From M3007 sp032115775 (GTDB lineage Bacteria; Bacteroidota; Bacteroidia; Chitinophagales; Saprospiraceae): a stretch of DNA of 21,309 nt. This document shows positions 14,842 to 21,309 of this stretch, piece after piece (position 1 is the first letter of the stretch; every line of letters starts with the position of its first letter). The notes beneath the pieces were generated by a model that was not told the origin of the DNA, did not search any database, and was given only the letters and a program-made list of their open reading frames with translations. The stretch lies in contig JAUMBL010000107.1 in the NCBI GenBank assembly GCA_032115775.1, forward strand, positions 1 through 21,309. Direction: 5' to 3'. A program made the position numbers and the translations under genes.

Positions 14842-14946
14842 TTTCGCGCAGGTTAGCGTATGTCTAAAAAATTGGTTCGGCGGGGGCTTGGTCGTTTGGG
14901 CCGCTACAGGCCATGAAAGCGTGTCCGGGATTTTTGCCGACGACCG

Positions 14947-15360
14947 TTATTTCCCCGGTAGGCGGAAACGCATTTCCACGGTACTGCCGCCGCGCATAAA
15001 CTCACATTCGTCGCTAAAATTGCGCATGATAAACAGCCCGCGGCCGCCGCATTTTTCTAATTGCTCATCCGCAGTTGGGTCGGGCACCATATTCGGATCA
15101 AAACCCGACCCTTCATCCGAGACCCGCACGGCCAAGGCGCCGTTTTCGGCGCGCAGCGAAATCGAAACCTTTTTTGAGCAATCGCATCGGTTTCCGTGCC
15201 GGATGGCATTCGTAACCGCTTCAGTAAGGCTGAGCAACAAATTGCCCTGTATGTCGGGCGAAATGTGATACCGGGACGCTAACTCATTGACGATACATTC
15301 AATTTTGTCAACATTCTCCGGGTGCGAAGAAATACAGAAATCCGAGTTCAGTTTGCGCAT
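14947..15360 (-). CDS. RsbW-like serine/threonine-kinase-type ATP-binding protein
   Basis: 137-residue single-domain HATPase_c protein of the anti-sigma-factor kinase type (RsbW/SpoIIAB). The N-box reads LLLSLTEAVTNAIRHGN with the Glu/Asn pair that binds Mg-ATP, the G1 box VRVSDEGSGFDP and the G2 box GGRGLFIMRNFSDE. In known systems such proteins phosphorylate an STAS antagonist and bind a partner regulator. No STAS, PP2C or sigma-factor gene is adjacent, so partners must be elsewhere. The ATG at 15360 is chosen; a TTG two codons upstream is also in frame. A 418-bp gap separates it from the upstream asnS gene, so it should have its own promoter. Confidence 0.88.
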   Translation of the reverse strand: MRKLNSDFCISSHPENVDKIECIVNELASRYHISPDIQGNLLLSLTEAVTNAIRHGNRCDCSKKVSISLRAENGALAVRVSDEGSGFDPNMVPDPTADEQLEKCGGRGLFIMRNFSDECEFMRGGSTVEMRFRLPGK

Positions 15361-15778
15361 TCGCAAGGATGGGTTAAGCGTAAATCCAAGGTTTTACTTT
15401 TAGAGATACGCCGAATGAAACGTTGCAATGTCGTTTTCAGGACAGGAGAAAATACCGGGACGGCGCCTGCATCTTTTTTGGGAAAAGACGAAATAACACC
15501 GCGATGAAAACGATTAAAAGCAAGTCTGTGATTTTTACCCTGGCAGGCAAAACGCAGTCATGCGCTGAAACGAGGGATTAAAAACCGGCAAATGTTCACG
15601 GATGCGGATTAAAACAGGCAACACAAAACCCGGTTGGCCGGGCGAGGGCGCTAAAAACAATGCAATTTAAGATTCTCTTAACGTGTTGCGCAAGGGGTAG
15701 AGACATTTATTTTTAAAAGAAATAAAAAAAGCGGTTTTTTGTTCAAAAAACCGGTCGAAATCAGCAGAAAACGGAAAA
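15361..15778. other. 418-bp intergenic region
   Basis: Lies between asnS (stop at 15779) and the start of the RsbW-like gene, both on the minus strand. The asnS end holds the terminator hairpin at 15732-15753. The remainder must contain the promoter of the RsbW-like gene, but no exact TAnnTTTG box was seen on the minus strand. A 61-codon open frame on the plus strand (15322-15507) overlaps the RsbW-like start antisense and has no protein-like features. A small RNA cannot be excluded. Confidence 0.5.
15732..15753 (-). terminator. Intrinsic terminator of asnS
   Basis: On the minus strand CGGTTTTTT pairs with AAAAAACCG around loop GAAC, followed by CTTTTTTTATTT. The stem starts 26 bp after the asnS stop, with the T-tract on the correct side for asnS transcription. 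Confidence 0.75.
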
Positions 15779-17227
15779 TTAAAATTCAGCGCTGCCCGGA
15801 AAACGGGGGAACGGAATGACGTCGCGGATGTTCCCCATGCCGGTCACGAAAAGCACGAGGCGCTCGAAGCCGAGTCCGAAGCCGGCATGCGGACAGGAGC
15901 CGAACCGGCGCGTATCCAGGAACCACTGCATTTCTTCGGCGGGGATGTGCATTTCCTCCATGCGCCGGAGTAGCCGATCAAAGCGCTCCTCGCGCTGGGA
16001 GCCGCCCACGATTTCGCCGATGCCGGGGAAAAGGATGTCCATCGCAGCCACCGTAGGGCCGGGCACGTCCTCCCGGGGCTCGTCCTGGCGCATATAAAAC
16101 GCCTTGATCGCGGCGGGATAGTTGGTGAGGATAACAGGCTTTTTGAAATGTTTTTCCACCAGGTAGCGCTCGTGTTCGCTCTGCAAGTCGGCGCCCCAAC
16201 CCTCGATGGGATACTGGAATTTGCCTTTTTTATTCGGGTTGGAATTTTTCAGAATGTGGATGGCTTCCGTGTAGGTGAGGCGTTCGAACTGGTTTTCGGT
16301 CACGAAACGCAATTTTTCCGTGAGCGCCATGTCCGAGCGCTGATCCTGGGGCTTGGATTTTTCCTCTTCGAGCAGGCGGTCTTCCAGAATTTTCAAGTCG
16401 GCTGCGCAGTGCTCGAGGGCATGCCGGATGACGTACCGGAGCATATCCTCGGCGAGGTTCATGTTGTCGTGGAGATCGGCGAAGGCAACTTCTGGCTCGA
16501 TCATCCAAAACTCCGCCAAATGCCGGGTCGTGTTGGAATTTTCAGCCCGGAACGTCGGTCCGAAGGTATAGACGTCGCTCAGGGCCAACGCGGCGAGCTC
16601 GGCTTCCAATTGTCCGGACACGGTGAGGTTGGTCGGCCGGCCGAAGAAATCCTGCTTAAAATCTACCTCCCCGGCTTCGTCGCGGGGCGGAGCGTTCATC
16701 GGCAGGGTGGTAACGTGAAACATCTCGCCCGCGCCCTCGGCGTCGCTGCCGGTAATGATCGGACTGTGGATATAGAAAAAGCCGCGGTTGTTGAAAAACT
16801 GATGGACGGCGTACGCCAGCGCGTGCCGCACGCGAAAAATCGCGCCGAAGGTGGTCGTGCGAAAACGCAGATGCGCCACTTCGCGCAAAAATTCAAGGCT
16901 CTGCTTTTTCGCCTGCAGCGGATACTCCTCCAGGTTGCAGTCGCCATAAATCACCAAATCCTCCGCCCGCAATTCCACTTTCTGGCCGCTTCCCTGCGAC
17001 TCCACCAGCAGGCCGGTCGCGCCGATGGCCGCGCCAAATTTGATGCGATCCCGCAGCGCCGGGTCGGTCTTTTCTAAATCAACAACCACCTGCAAATGGG
17101 CGGCGCAAGAGCCGTCATTCAGCGCAATGAACTGGTTGTTGCGGAAGGCACGCACCCAGCCTTTGACGGTAGTACGGGTGTTGACAGGCTCCGATCGGAG
17201 AATTTCGGCGATTTTTGTACGCGACAT
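15779..17227 (-). CDS. asnS: Asparaginyl-tRNA synthetase
   Basis: Charges tRNA-Asn with asparagine; cytoplasmic homodimer, class IIb. The 482-residue protein has an N-terminal OB-fold anticodon-binding domain (about 15-120; TVKGWVRAFRNNQFIALNDG) and a class II catalytic core with motif 2 FRAENSNTTRHLAEFWMIEPE and motif 3 GFGLGFERLVLFVTGMGNIRDVIPFPR. The Asn-type HLAEFWMIEPE and NIRDVIPFPR endings distinguish it from AspRS. Length is normal. It is divergent from panD over 144 bp with opposed candidate promoters and is followed by a clear intrinsic terminator, so it appears monocistronic. Confidence 0.97.
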   Translation of the reverse strand: MSRTKIAEILRSEPVNTRTTVKGWVRAFRNNQFIALNDGSCAAHLQVVVDLEKTDPALRDRIKFGAAIGATGLLVESQGSGQKVELRAEDLVIYGDCNLEEYPLQAKKQSLEFLREVAHLRFRTTTFGAIFRVRHALAYAVHQFFNNRGFFYIHSPIITGSDAEGAGEMFHVTTLPMNAPPRDEAGEVDFKQDFFGRPTNLTVSGQLEAELAALALSDVYTFGPTFRAENSNTTRHLAEFWMIEPEVAFADLHDNMNLAEDMLRYVIRHALEHCAADLKILEDRLLEEEKSKPQDQRSDMALTEKLRFVTENQFERLTYTEAIHILKNSNPNKKGKFQYPIEGWGADLQSEHERYLVEKHFKKPVILTNYPAAIKAFYMRQDEPREDVPGPTVAAMDILFPGIGEIVGGSQREERFDRLLRRMEEMHIPAEEMQWFLDTRRFGSCPHAGFGLGFERLVLFVTGMGNIRDVIPFPRFPGSAEF

Positions 17228-17264
17228 AAAAACGAAATCTGTAAAACGTATTTAAAAACGGCCG

Positions 17265-17272
17265 CAAAGGTA
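17265..17272 (-). promoter_or_regulatory. Candidate -7 box TACCTTTG for asnS
   Basis: Minus-strand TACCTTTG, an exact TAnnTTTG match, placing the start of transcription about 30 nt before the asnS ATG at 17227. No well-spaced TTTG -33 element was found. Confidence 0.55.
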
Positions 17273-17328
17273 AGTTTTTTCGGCCAAACGGCGTTTGAAT
17301 TTTCCGCGCGGGCTTTCGCGTAAAATGA

Positions 17329-17336
17329 TACCTTTG
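17329..17336 (+). promoter_or_regulatory. Candidate -7 box TACCTTTG for panD
   Basis: Plus-strand TACCTTTG, exact TAnnTTTG match, about 35 bp before the panD ATG at 17372. It points away from the identical asnS box 56 bp to the left. The -33 region is not clear. Confidence 0.55.
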
Positions 17337-17371
17337 CAACGCCGATTGTTTTCTGCACAGGTTTTACTAAC

Positions 17372-17725
17372 ATGTTTATAGAAGTATTCAAAAGCAAAAT
17401 TCACCGGGTTCGCGTCACGCAGGCCGACCTGAACTACATCGGCAGCATCACCATAGACGAGGCCCTGATGGAGGCTGCCCAGCTCCTCGAAGGGGAAAAA
17501 GTCCAGATTGTCAATAACAACAACGGCGCCCGCCTCGAGACGTATGTCATCCGCGGGGAGCGCGACAGCGGCGTGATCTGCCTGAACGGCGCCGCCGCCC
17601 GCCTGGTGCAAGTCGGCGATATTGTGATCATCATCTCGTATGCGTGGATGACCCCGGAGGAGGCGAAGGCGCACCGGCCGATCGCCGTGTTCCCGGACGA
17701 AAACAACCGCCTGTCCCCGGGCTGA
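17372..17725 (+). CDS. panD: Aspartate 1-decarboxylase proenzyme
   Basis: Converts L-aspartate to beta-alanine for pantothenate and coenzyme A synthesis. The 117-residue proenzyme shows the self-cleavage site Gly24-Ser25 in LNYIGSITID, which gives the pyruvoyl cofactor, together with Lys9, Arg54 and Tyr58 (NNNGARLETYVI) of the active site and the NGAAARLVQVGDIVIII core. Length matches the family. The stop lies only 3 bp from the stop of the convergent fadH gene. No other pan gene is nearby; the supply of beta-alanine for CoA fits loosely with the acyl-CoA genes around it. Confidence 0.97.
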   Translation: MFIEVFKSKIHRVRVTQADLNYIGSITIDEALMEAAQLLEGEKVQIVNNNNGARLETYVIRGERDSGVICLNGAAARLVQVGDIVIIISYAWMTPEEAKAHRPIAVFPDENNRLSPG

Positions 17726-17728
17726 TCG

Positions 17729-19759
17729 CTACCCGATTATTGCCAGCGCCGCCTGCAAGCCTTCTTCGATGGCGCGCTGCGCATCGAGTTCCGCCGCCAG
17801 CCGCGCACCGCCTATCATATGCACGGACAATCCGGCCGCGCGCAAGGGCGCTTCCAGTTCGTTCCACGATTCCTGCCCGGCGCAGACCACCACGTGATCC
17901 ACGTCCAGCAACACCGGCGCTCCCTTCACCCGCAGGTGCAGTCCCTGATCGTCCACCTTATCATATTGCACCTCCGCCCAGGTCTGCACACCCCGGTTTT
18001 TCAGCGCGATGCGGTGCGCCCAGCCGGTCGTCTTTCCGAGGCTTTCGCCGAATTTGCCTTTTGAGCGTTTCAGCAGCCAGACTTCCCGATCCGCGGGCGC
18101 CGGCCGGGGCGCTTTGAGCCCGCCCGGACGTTCCATGGCGGCGTCAACGCCCCATTCCGCCAGGTAGTCGGACAGCGATTCGGCGGCGGCGTCCGACTGC
18201 GTGAGGTAGGTCGCAACATCAAATCCGATTCCGCCGGCGCCGAGGACGGCCACCCGCTTGCCGGGAGCGACCCGCCCGGACAATACCTCGGTATAGAGGA
18301 GGACTTTCGGGTGATCCGCGCCCGTAAAATCCGGCATCCGGGGTCGGACGCCGGTAGCCAGCACGGCCTGCTCGAAGCCGCCGGCCAGCAATTGCACGGC
18401 CTCGATTCGGGTTTGCAGGTGCAGGCGGACGCCCGTTTTTTCTATTAAATGGCTAAAATAACGCAGGGTTTCGTTGAATTCCGCTTTTCCGGGTACGCGT
18501 TTGGCCAGGTTAAACTGGCCGCCGATTTCCGCAGCGGCTTCAAAAAGATGTACCTCGAAGCCGGCGGCGGCGAGTTCGGTGGAGCAGGACAAACCGGCGG
18601 GACCGGCGCCGACGACCGCAATTTTTCGCCCGGCCTTACCCGCATCCGGCGCCGGAACGGGCAGCAGCGTCTCCCGGCAGGCGCGGGGATTGACCAGGCA
18701 GGAGGCCTCCTTGCCTTCAAAAATATGATCCAGGCAGGCCTGGTTGCAGGCGATGCAGGTATTGATTTGCGCTGCCTGACCGGCCCGCGCTTTGTTTACA
18801 AAATTGGGATCCGCCAGCAGCGGCCGAGCCATAGATACCATATCCGCCATGCCGGCGGCCAATATTTCTTCGGCTTTTTCCGGCGTATTGATGCGGTTCG
18901 TGGCGATCAGCGGGATACCCACGGCCTGCTTCAGTTGTTGCGTCACCCAGGCGTACGCGCCCCGGGGCGCAAGCGCGGCGATGGTGGGAATCCGCGCCTC
19001 GTGCCAGCCGATACCCGTATTGATCAGGGTTGCGCCGGCCGCTTCGACGGCCTGCGCCAGGGCGACGACCTCCTCCTGCGAACTGCCCTCTTCCACCAAA
19101 TCCAGCATAGAAAGGCGGAAAATAACGATGAAATCCGATCCTGTTTTTTCGCGCACCGCCCGCAGGATTTCCAGCGGAAAGCGGATGCGGTTTTCGAATG
19201 CGCCGCCCCATTCGTCCTGGCGTTTGTTGGTGCGCGGCGCGATGAACTGGTTGATGAGGTACCCCTCCGAGCCCATAATTTCCACCCCGTCGTAGCCGGC
19301 ATCCCGGGCCAGGGCGGCGGTATCGGCAAAATCCCGGATGGTGGCGCGGATCAGCCGGGGGCTCATCTCCCAGGGTCGGATAGGCGAAATCGGCGCCCGC
19401 AGCGGACTGGGCGCAACCGCCATCGGGTGCATGGCGTAACGGCCCGCGTGCAGGATCTGCAGCGCAATTTTTCCGTCTTCGACATGCACGGCGTCCGCCA
19501 CGATCCGGTGTTTGGCCGCTTCCGCGCGCGTGCTCAATTTGGCGCCGAAGGGCGCCAGCCACCCTTGGCGATTCGGCGCGATCCCGCCCGTCACGATCAG
19601 CCCGACGCCGCCGCGGGCGCGGGCGGCAAAATATGCCGCCAGGCGCTGGAAGCCCCCCGACGCCTCCTCCAGGCCGGTGTGCATAGAGCCCATCAGCACC
19701 CGATTTTTCAGCGTGGTGAAACCCAGATCCAGCGGTGTAAACAGGTGTGGATAGTGCAT
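17729..19759 (-). CDS. fadH: NADPH-dependent 2,4-dienoyl-CoA reductase
   Basis: Iron-sulfur flavoenzyme reducing 2,4-dienoyl-CoA during beta-oxidation of unsaturated fatty acids. The 676-residue protein has an N-terminal Old Yellow Enzyme-type FMN barrel (1-330), then the 4Fe-4S cysteines Cys335, Cys338, Cys342 and Cys354 (CIACNQACLDHIF ... SCLVNPRAC), then a FAD/NADPH-binding half beginning with the dinucleotide motif VVGAGPAGLS (about 382-391) and a second GAGGIGFD. Catalytic Tyr167 (GSEGYLINQF) and His253 (GIGWHEARIPTI) match Tyr166 and His252 of the E. coli enzyme, and the length (672 there) agrees. The ATG at 19759 is chosen because the upstream extension to 19819 overlaps the neighbour and does not resemble the family; AAGG lies 7 bases before it. 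It follows the CoA-binding protein gene by 11 bp, so they form an operon. Confidence 0.95.
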   Translation of the reverse strand: MHYPHLFTPLDLGFTTLKNRVLMGSMHTGLEEASGGFQRLAAYFAARARGGVGLIVTGGIAPNRQGWLAPFGAKLSTRAEAAKHRIVADAVHVEDGKIALQILHAGRYAMHPMAVAPSPLRAPISPIRPWEMSPRLIRATIRDFADTAALARDAGYDGVEIMGSEGYLINQFIAPRTNKRQDEWGGAFENRIRFPLEILRAVREKTGSDFIVIFRLSMLDLVEEGSSQEEVVALAQAVEAAGATLINTGIGWHEARIPTIAALAPRGAYAWVTQQLKQAVGIPLIATNRINTPEKAEEILAAGMADMVSMARPLLADPNFVNKARAGQAAQINTCIACNQACLDHIFEGKEASCLVNPRACRETLLPVPAPDAGKAGRKIAVVGAGPAGLSCSTELAAAGFEVHLFEAAAEIGGQFNLAKRVPGKAEFNETLRYFSHLIEKTGVRLHLQTRIEAVQLLAGGFEQAVLATGVRPRMPDFTGADHPKVLLYTEVLSGRVAPGKRVAVLGAGGIGFDVATYLTQSDAAAESLSDYLAEWGVDAAMERPGGLKAPRPAPADREVWLLKRSKGKFGESLGKTTGWAHRIALKNRGVQTWAEVQYDKVDDQGLHLRVKGAPVLLDVDHVVVCAGQESWNELEAPLRAAGLSVHMIGGARLAAELDAQRAIEEGLQAALAIIG

Positions 19760-19770
19760 GCAATTACCTT

Positions 19771-20130
19771 TTAGTATGTACCCACCGAGAGCATCACCAA
19801 GGTGCAGCCCGTGATGCAAACGATCCCTTGTTGTTCGGCCAGCGCGACCAATTCCGGATTTTCCGTACCCGGATTAAAGATAATCCGTTTCGGGTGCAGC
19901 GCGAGGATATAGTCATAGTATTCCCGCTGTCGGACGGGGTTCAGGTACAGCGTCACGGTATCCACCTCCGCAACGTCGGGTCGGCCTTGCAGCAGAGGCG
20001 CGCCGCCCACTTCACCCGCCTGATTTCCCACCAGCGCCACCGGGTGGCCGGCCCGCTGCAGCGAAAGCGCGGCCCGGTAGGCGTATCGGTCTGGGCGCGT
20101 GCTGGCGCCGAGCACAAGCGTTTTTTTCAT
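19771..20130 (-). CDS. Small CoA-binding domain protein (YccU-like)
   Basis: 119-residue single-domain Rossmann protein of the CoA_binding_2 type, starting MKKTLVLGASTRPDRYAYRA, with the nucleotide-binding GAST loop at the N-terminus, the NP-containing strand (TLYLNPVRQREYYDYIL) and IIFNPGTENPEL followed by GCTLVML. Related proteins bind CoA but have no assigned reaction. Its position 11 bp upstream of fadH suggests a link with acyl-CoA metabolism. A TACATTTG box (20147-20154) lies just upstream. Confidence 0.9.
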   Translation of the reverse strand: MKKTLVLGASTRPDRYAYRAALSLQRAGHPVALVGNQAGEVGGAPLLQGRPDVAEVDTVTLYLNPVRQREYYDYILALHPKRIIFNPGTENPELVALAEQQGIVCITGCTLVMLSVGTY

Positions 20131-20146
20131 GCGGCGGTATTTTTGG

Positions 20147-20154
20147 CAAATGTA
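20147..20154 (-). promoter_or_regulatory. Candidate -7 box TACATTTG for the CoA-binding protein/fadH operon
   Basis: Minus-strand TACATTTG matches TAnnTTTG exactly and ends 16 bp before the ATG at 20130, implying a very short leader. No -33 TTG is visible in the GC-rich sequence upstream. Confidence 0.45.
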
Positions 20155-20567
20155 GCGAATCGGGCGGCGGATGCGGCGGAGTGGGCGGGATTTTTTTTGG
20201 GTAAACGCAACTACTTAGCCGGCTCGCGATCCGGCTCCAAAAATCCCCTTGTCATCCCGTAGGGACCGGTGCGCTCTACGAGGGCTCGCGTTTATTGCAG
20301 GAATCGGCCATGCTATACTCACCCTTGTCACCCCGAAGAAACCCGTCCGCTCTACGAGGGCTCGCGTTTATTGCAGGAATCGGCCATGCTATACTCACCC
20401 TTGTCATCCCGTAGGAACCGGTGCACTCTACAAGGCGCGCGCGTTTATTGCAGGAATCGGCCATGCTATACTCACCCTTGTCATCCCGTAGGAACCGGTG
20501 CACTCTACAAGGCGCGCGCGTTTTTTACCGAAATCGGCCGCCCCTTGGTGGTGCTACAACCCACCCC

Positions 20568-20638
20568 TGTCATCCGGTAGTAACCCGTACCACGCTACGA
20601 GCGCCCCCGTAGTGCGGACGGGTCCCTACGGGATGACA
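20568..20638. repeat. Inverted repeat formed by a forward and a reversed unit head
   Basis: TGTCATCCGGTAG at 20568 faces CCCTACGGGATGACA ending at 20638; the arms (about 26 nt, imperfect) are separated by roughly 18 nt. The right arm is the reverse complement of a standard unit head (TGTCATCCCGTAGGGACCCG), so one array unit has been inverted or joined head to head. Confidence 0.7.
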
Positions 20639-20651
20639 AGGAAACGCGCAA

Positions 20652-20760
20652 AACCCGGGGGCGGACGATCGGAACAAAAATCGCTTTCGGCGCCCCCGCG
20701 TTTCCGTCCCCTGGGGGGCGCCGCGATCGTTGCTTACCGCAATCGTCCGCCCCCCGGGTT
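20652..20760. repeat. 109-bp nested imperfect palindrome
   Basis: Outer arms AACCCGGGGGCGGACGAT (20652-20669) and ATCGTCCGCCCCCCGGGTT (20742-20760) differ by one bulged base. Inner arms CGGCGCCCCC (20688-20697) and GGGGGGCGCCG (20713-20723) also pair, and the segments between are partly complementary, so almost the whole block can fold on itself. Its sequence is unlike the 76-bp units that flank it. Confidence 0.75.
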
Positions 20761-21003
20761 CTAAAACGCCCCTTGTCATCCCGTAGGGACCCGTCCGCTC
20801 TACGAGGGCTCGCGTTTATTGCAGGAACCGGCCGTGCTACAACCGCCCTTGTCATCCCGTAGGGACCCGTCCGCTCTACGAGGGTCCGCGTTTATTGCAG
20901 GAACCGGCCATGCTACACCCACCCCTTGTCATCCCGTAGGAACCGGTGCGCTCTACATGGCGCGCGCGTTTTTTACCCCCCTCCACCGCACTAAAAAAAA
21001 TCG

Positions 21004-21011
21004 TAACTTTG
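21004..21011 (+). promoter_or_regulatory. Candidate -7 box TAACTTTG for the AAA-ATPase gene
   Basis: TAACTTTG matches TAnnTTTG exactly and ends 19 bp before the ATG at 21031. It sits just outside the last array unit. Confidence 0.5.
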
Positions 21012-21030
21012 TCTCCAAGTACCCGCTTTT

Positions 21031-21309
21031 ATGAAAAAATTACCGATCGGCATACAAACGTTCAGCAAAATCCGCACAGAAGGTTATTTGTATGTGGACA
21101 AGACGGAGCAAATACACCGTCTTGTCACCTCCGGCGCATATTACTTCCTCTCCCGCCCGCGCCGCTTCGGCAAATCGCTGACGCTGTCCACGATCCGGGA
21201 ACTCTTCGAGGGAAACCGGACGCTGTTTGCCGGACTGTGGATCGAAGACCAGTGGGACTGGAGCCGGACGCGCCCGGTGGTGCATATTCAGTTTAATGAA
21301 ATAGGATAC
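21031..21309 (+). CDS. Predicted AAA-ATPase (PF09820 type), N-terminal fragment cut by window edge
   Basis: The frame opens at ATG 21031 (MKKLPIGIQTFSKIRTEGYL) and stays open for 93 codons to the last base. It matches the start of the AAA-ATPase_like family: YVDKTEQIHRLV, then YYFLSRPRRFGKSLTLSTIRELF, a Walker-A-like loop (RPRRFGKSL, about residues 43-51), then LFAGLWIEDQWDWSRTRPVVHIQFN. Full-length members usually have about 500-580 residues and end in a PD-(D/E)XK nuclease-like domain (DUF1703); this part is outside the window. Such genes occur in many copies in Bacteroidota and other host-associated or sediment bacteria; their function is not settled. The upstream region is the repeat array. 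Confidence 0.92.
   Translation, partial: MKKLPIGIQTFSKIRTEGYLYVDKTEQIHRLVTSGAYYFLSRPRRFGKSLTLSTIRELFEGNRTLFAGLWIEDQWDWSRTRPVVHIQFNEIGY

Larger units (their letters stand above)
20249..20980 (+). repeat. Tandem/dispersed array of 76-77 bp units
   Basis: Eight forward units begin with (T)TGTCATCCCGTAGG-like sequence at 20249, 20325, 20401, 20478, about 20567, 20773, 20849 and 20926. Each complete unit contains TGTCATCCCGTAGG, a CTCTACGAGGGCTCGCG or CTCTACAAGGCGCGCGCG block, TTTATTGCAGGAA(T/C)CGGCC, and CATGCTATACTCACCC or a variant. Two subtypes are mixed: CCCGTCCGCTCTACGAGGG and CCGGTGCACTCTACAAGGC. Spacing is 76, 76 and 77 bp on the left and 76 and 77 bp on the right, with a palindromic block between. 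Because 76 is not a multiple of 3, the open frames through it change frame between units and it is not coding. It fills most of the 900-bp gap before the AAA-ATPase gene. Confidence 0.9.

Noticed and set aside
15322..15507. Small plus-strand gene of 61 codons
   Set aside because: Overlaps the start of the RsbW-like gene antisense, has no ribosome-binding signal or motif, and is likely chance.
18449..19774. 441-codon open frame antisense to fadH
   Set aside because: Shadow; Arg/Gly-rich low-complexity translation, while fadH has all catalytic and cluster residues.
20249..20580. Open frames running through the 76-bp units as a repeat protein
   Set aside because: The unit length is not a multiple of three, so each unit is read in a different frame, and the translations are not repeated in phase.
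20249..20980. CRISPR array
   Set aside because: Whole 76-77 bp units are repeated with no unique spacers, and no cas gene is present.
1..21309. tRNA or rRNA genes
   Set aside because: No cloverleaf-like T-arm pattern (GGTTCGAATCC type) or rRNA core sequence was recognised in any gap by eye; a tRNAscan run would settle this.

Overview
The window is an ordinary-looking stretch of chromosome from a member of the Bacteroidota, most likely a Saprospiria-type lineage. The pointers are a secreted protein with SprB-like repeats and a gliding-motility-associated (CHU_C, type IX secretion) C-terminal domain, a GYDIA-type GHMP kinase, a predicted AAA-ATPase of the PF09820 type, and several exact matches to the Bacteroidota -7 promoter box TAnnTTTG. 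GC content looks moderately high, so most opposite-strand open frames are shadows. The phylum call is firm; the order-level call is inference.

Layout. 2-1423 (+) is the C-terminal two thirds or so of glycogen branching enzyme GlgB, cut by the left edge. Facing it is a T9SS-type secreted adhesin-like protein (1651-3003, -). Next on the minus strand is an overlapping pair for acyl-CoA metabolism: 3-hydroxyacyl-CoA dehydrogenase (3680-4840) and a PaaI-like hotdog thioesterase (3268-3687). Then on the plus strand come ruvC, a PlsC-like acyltransferase, a secreted GH20 beta-hexosaminidase abutting a GHMP kinase, a ferredoxin-NADP reductase-like flavoprotein, a membrane GT-C/TPR protein of the TMTC kind and a HAD phosphatase. 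The minus strand follows with a YwqG-like protein overlapping ybeY, a small RsbW-like ATPase and asnS. asnS is divergent from panD, which converges with fadH (2,4-dienoyl-CoA reductase), itself downstream of a small CoA-binding protein gene. The right end holds about 0.9 kb of non-coding, repeat-rich DNA followed by the start of an AAA-ATPase gene running off the window.

The most unusual content is non-coding. Four copies of a roughly 147-bp element sit between genes at about 1432-1579, 3061-3198, 6309-6455 and 9801-9955. Each has a small GC-rich hairpin (CGCCGCC-TCC-GGCGGCG), a long 25-28 bp A/T-tract hairpin and a conserved tail. The stem sequence of the long hairpin differs between copies, but nearly every change is matched on the other arm, so pairing is kept. 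Two copies end in TTGTGTAA-type inverted termini. Separately, 20249-20980 is a family of eight forward units with a 76-77 bp period, interrupted by two large palindromes, directly upstream of the AAA-ATPase gene. Neither family looks protein-coding.

Functional links: PaaI/HCDH and FadH/CoA-binding protein both point to acyl-CoA (fatty acid or phenylacetate-type) metabolism; GlgB to glycogen; GH20 to amino-sugar polymer breakdown; ruvC, ybeY, asnS and panD are housekeeping. I did not find tRNA, rRNA, CRISPR or an intact insertion sequence.
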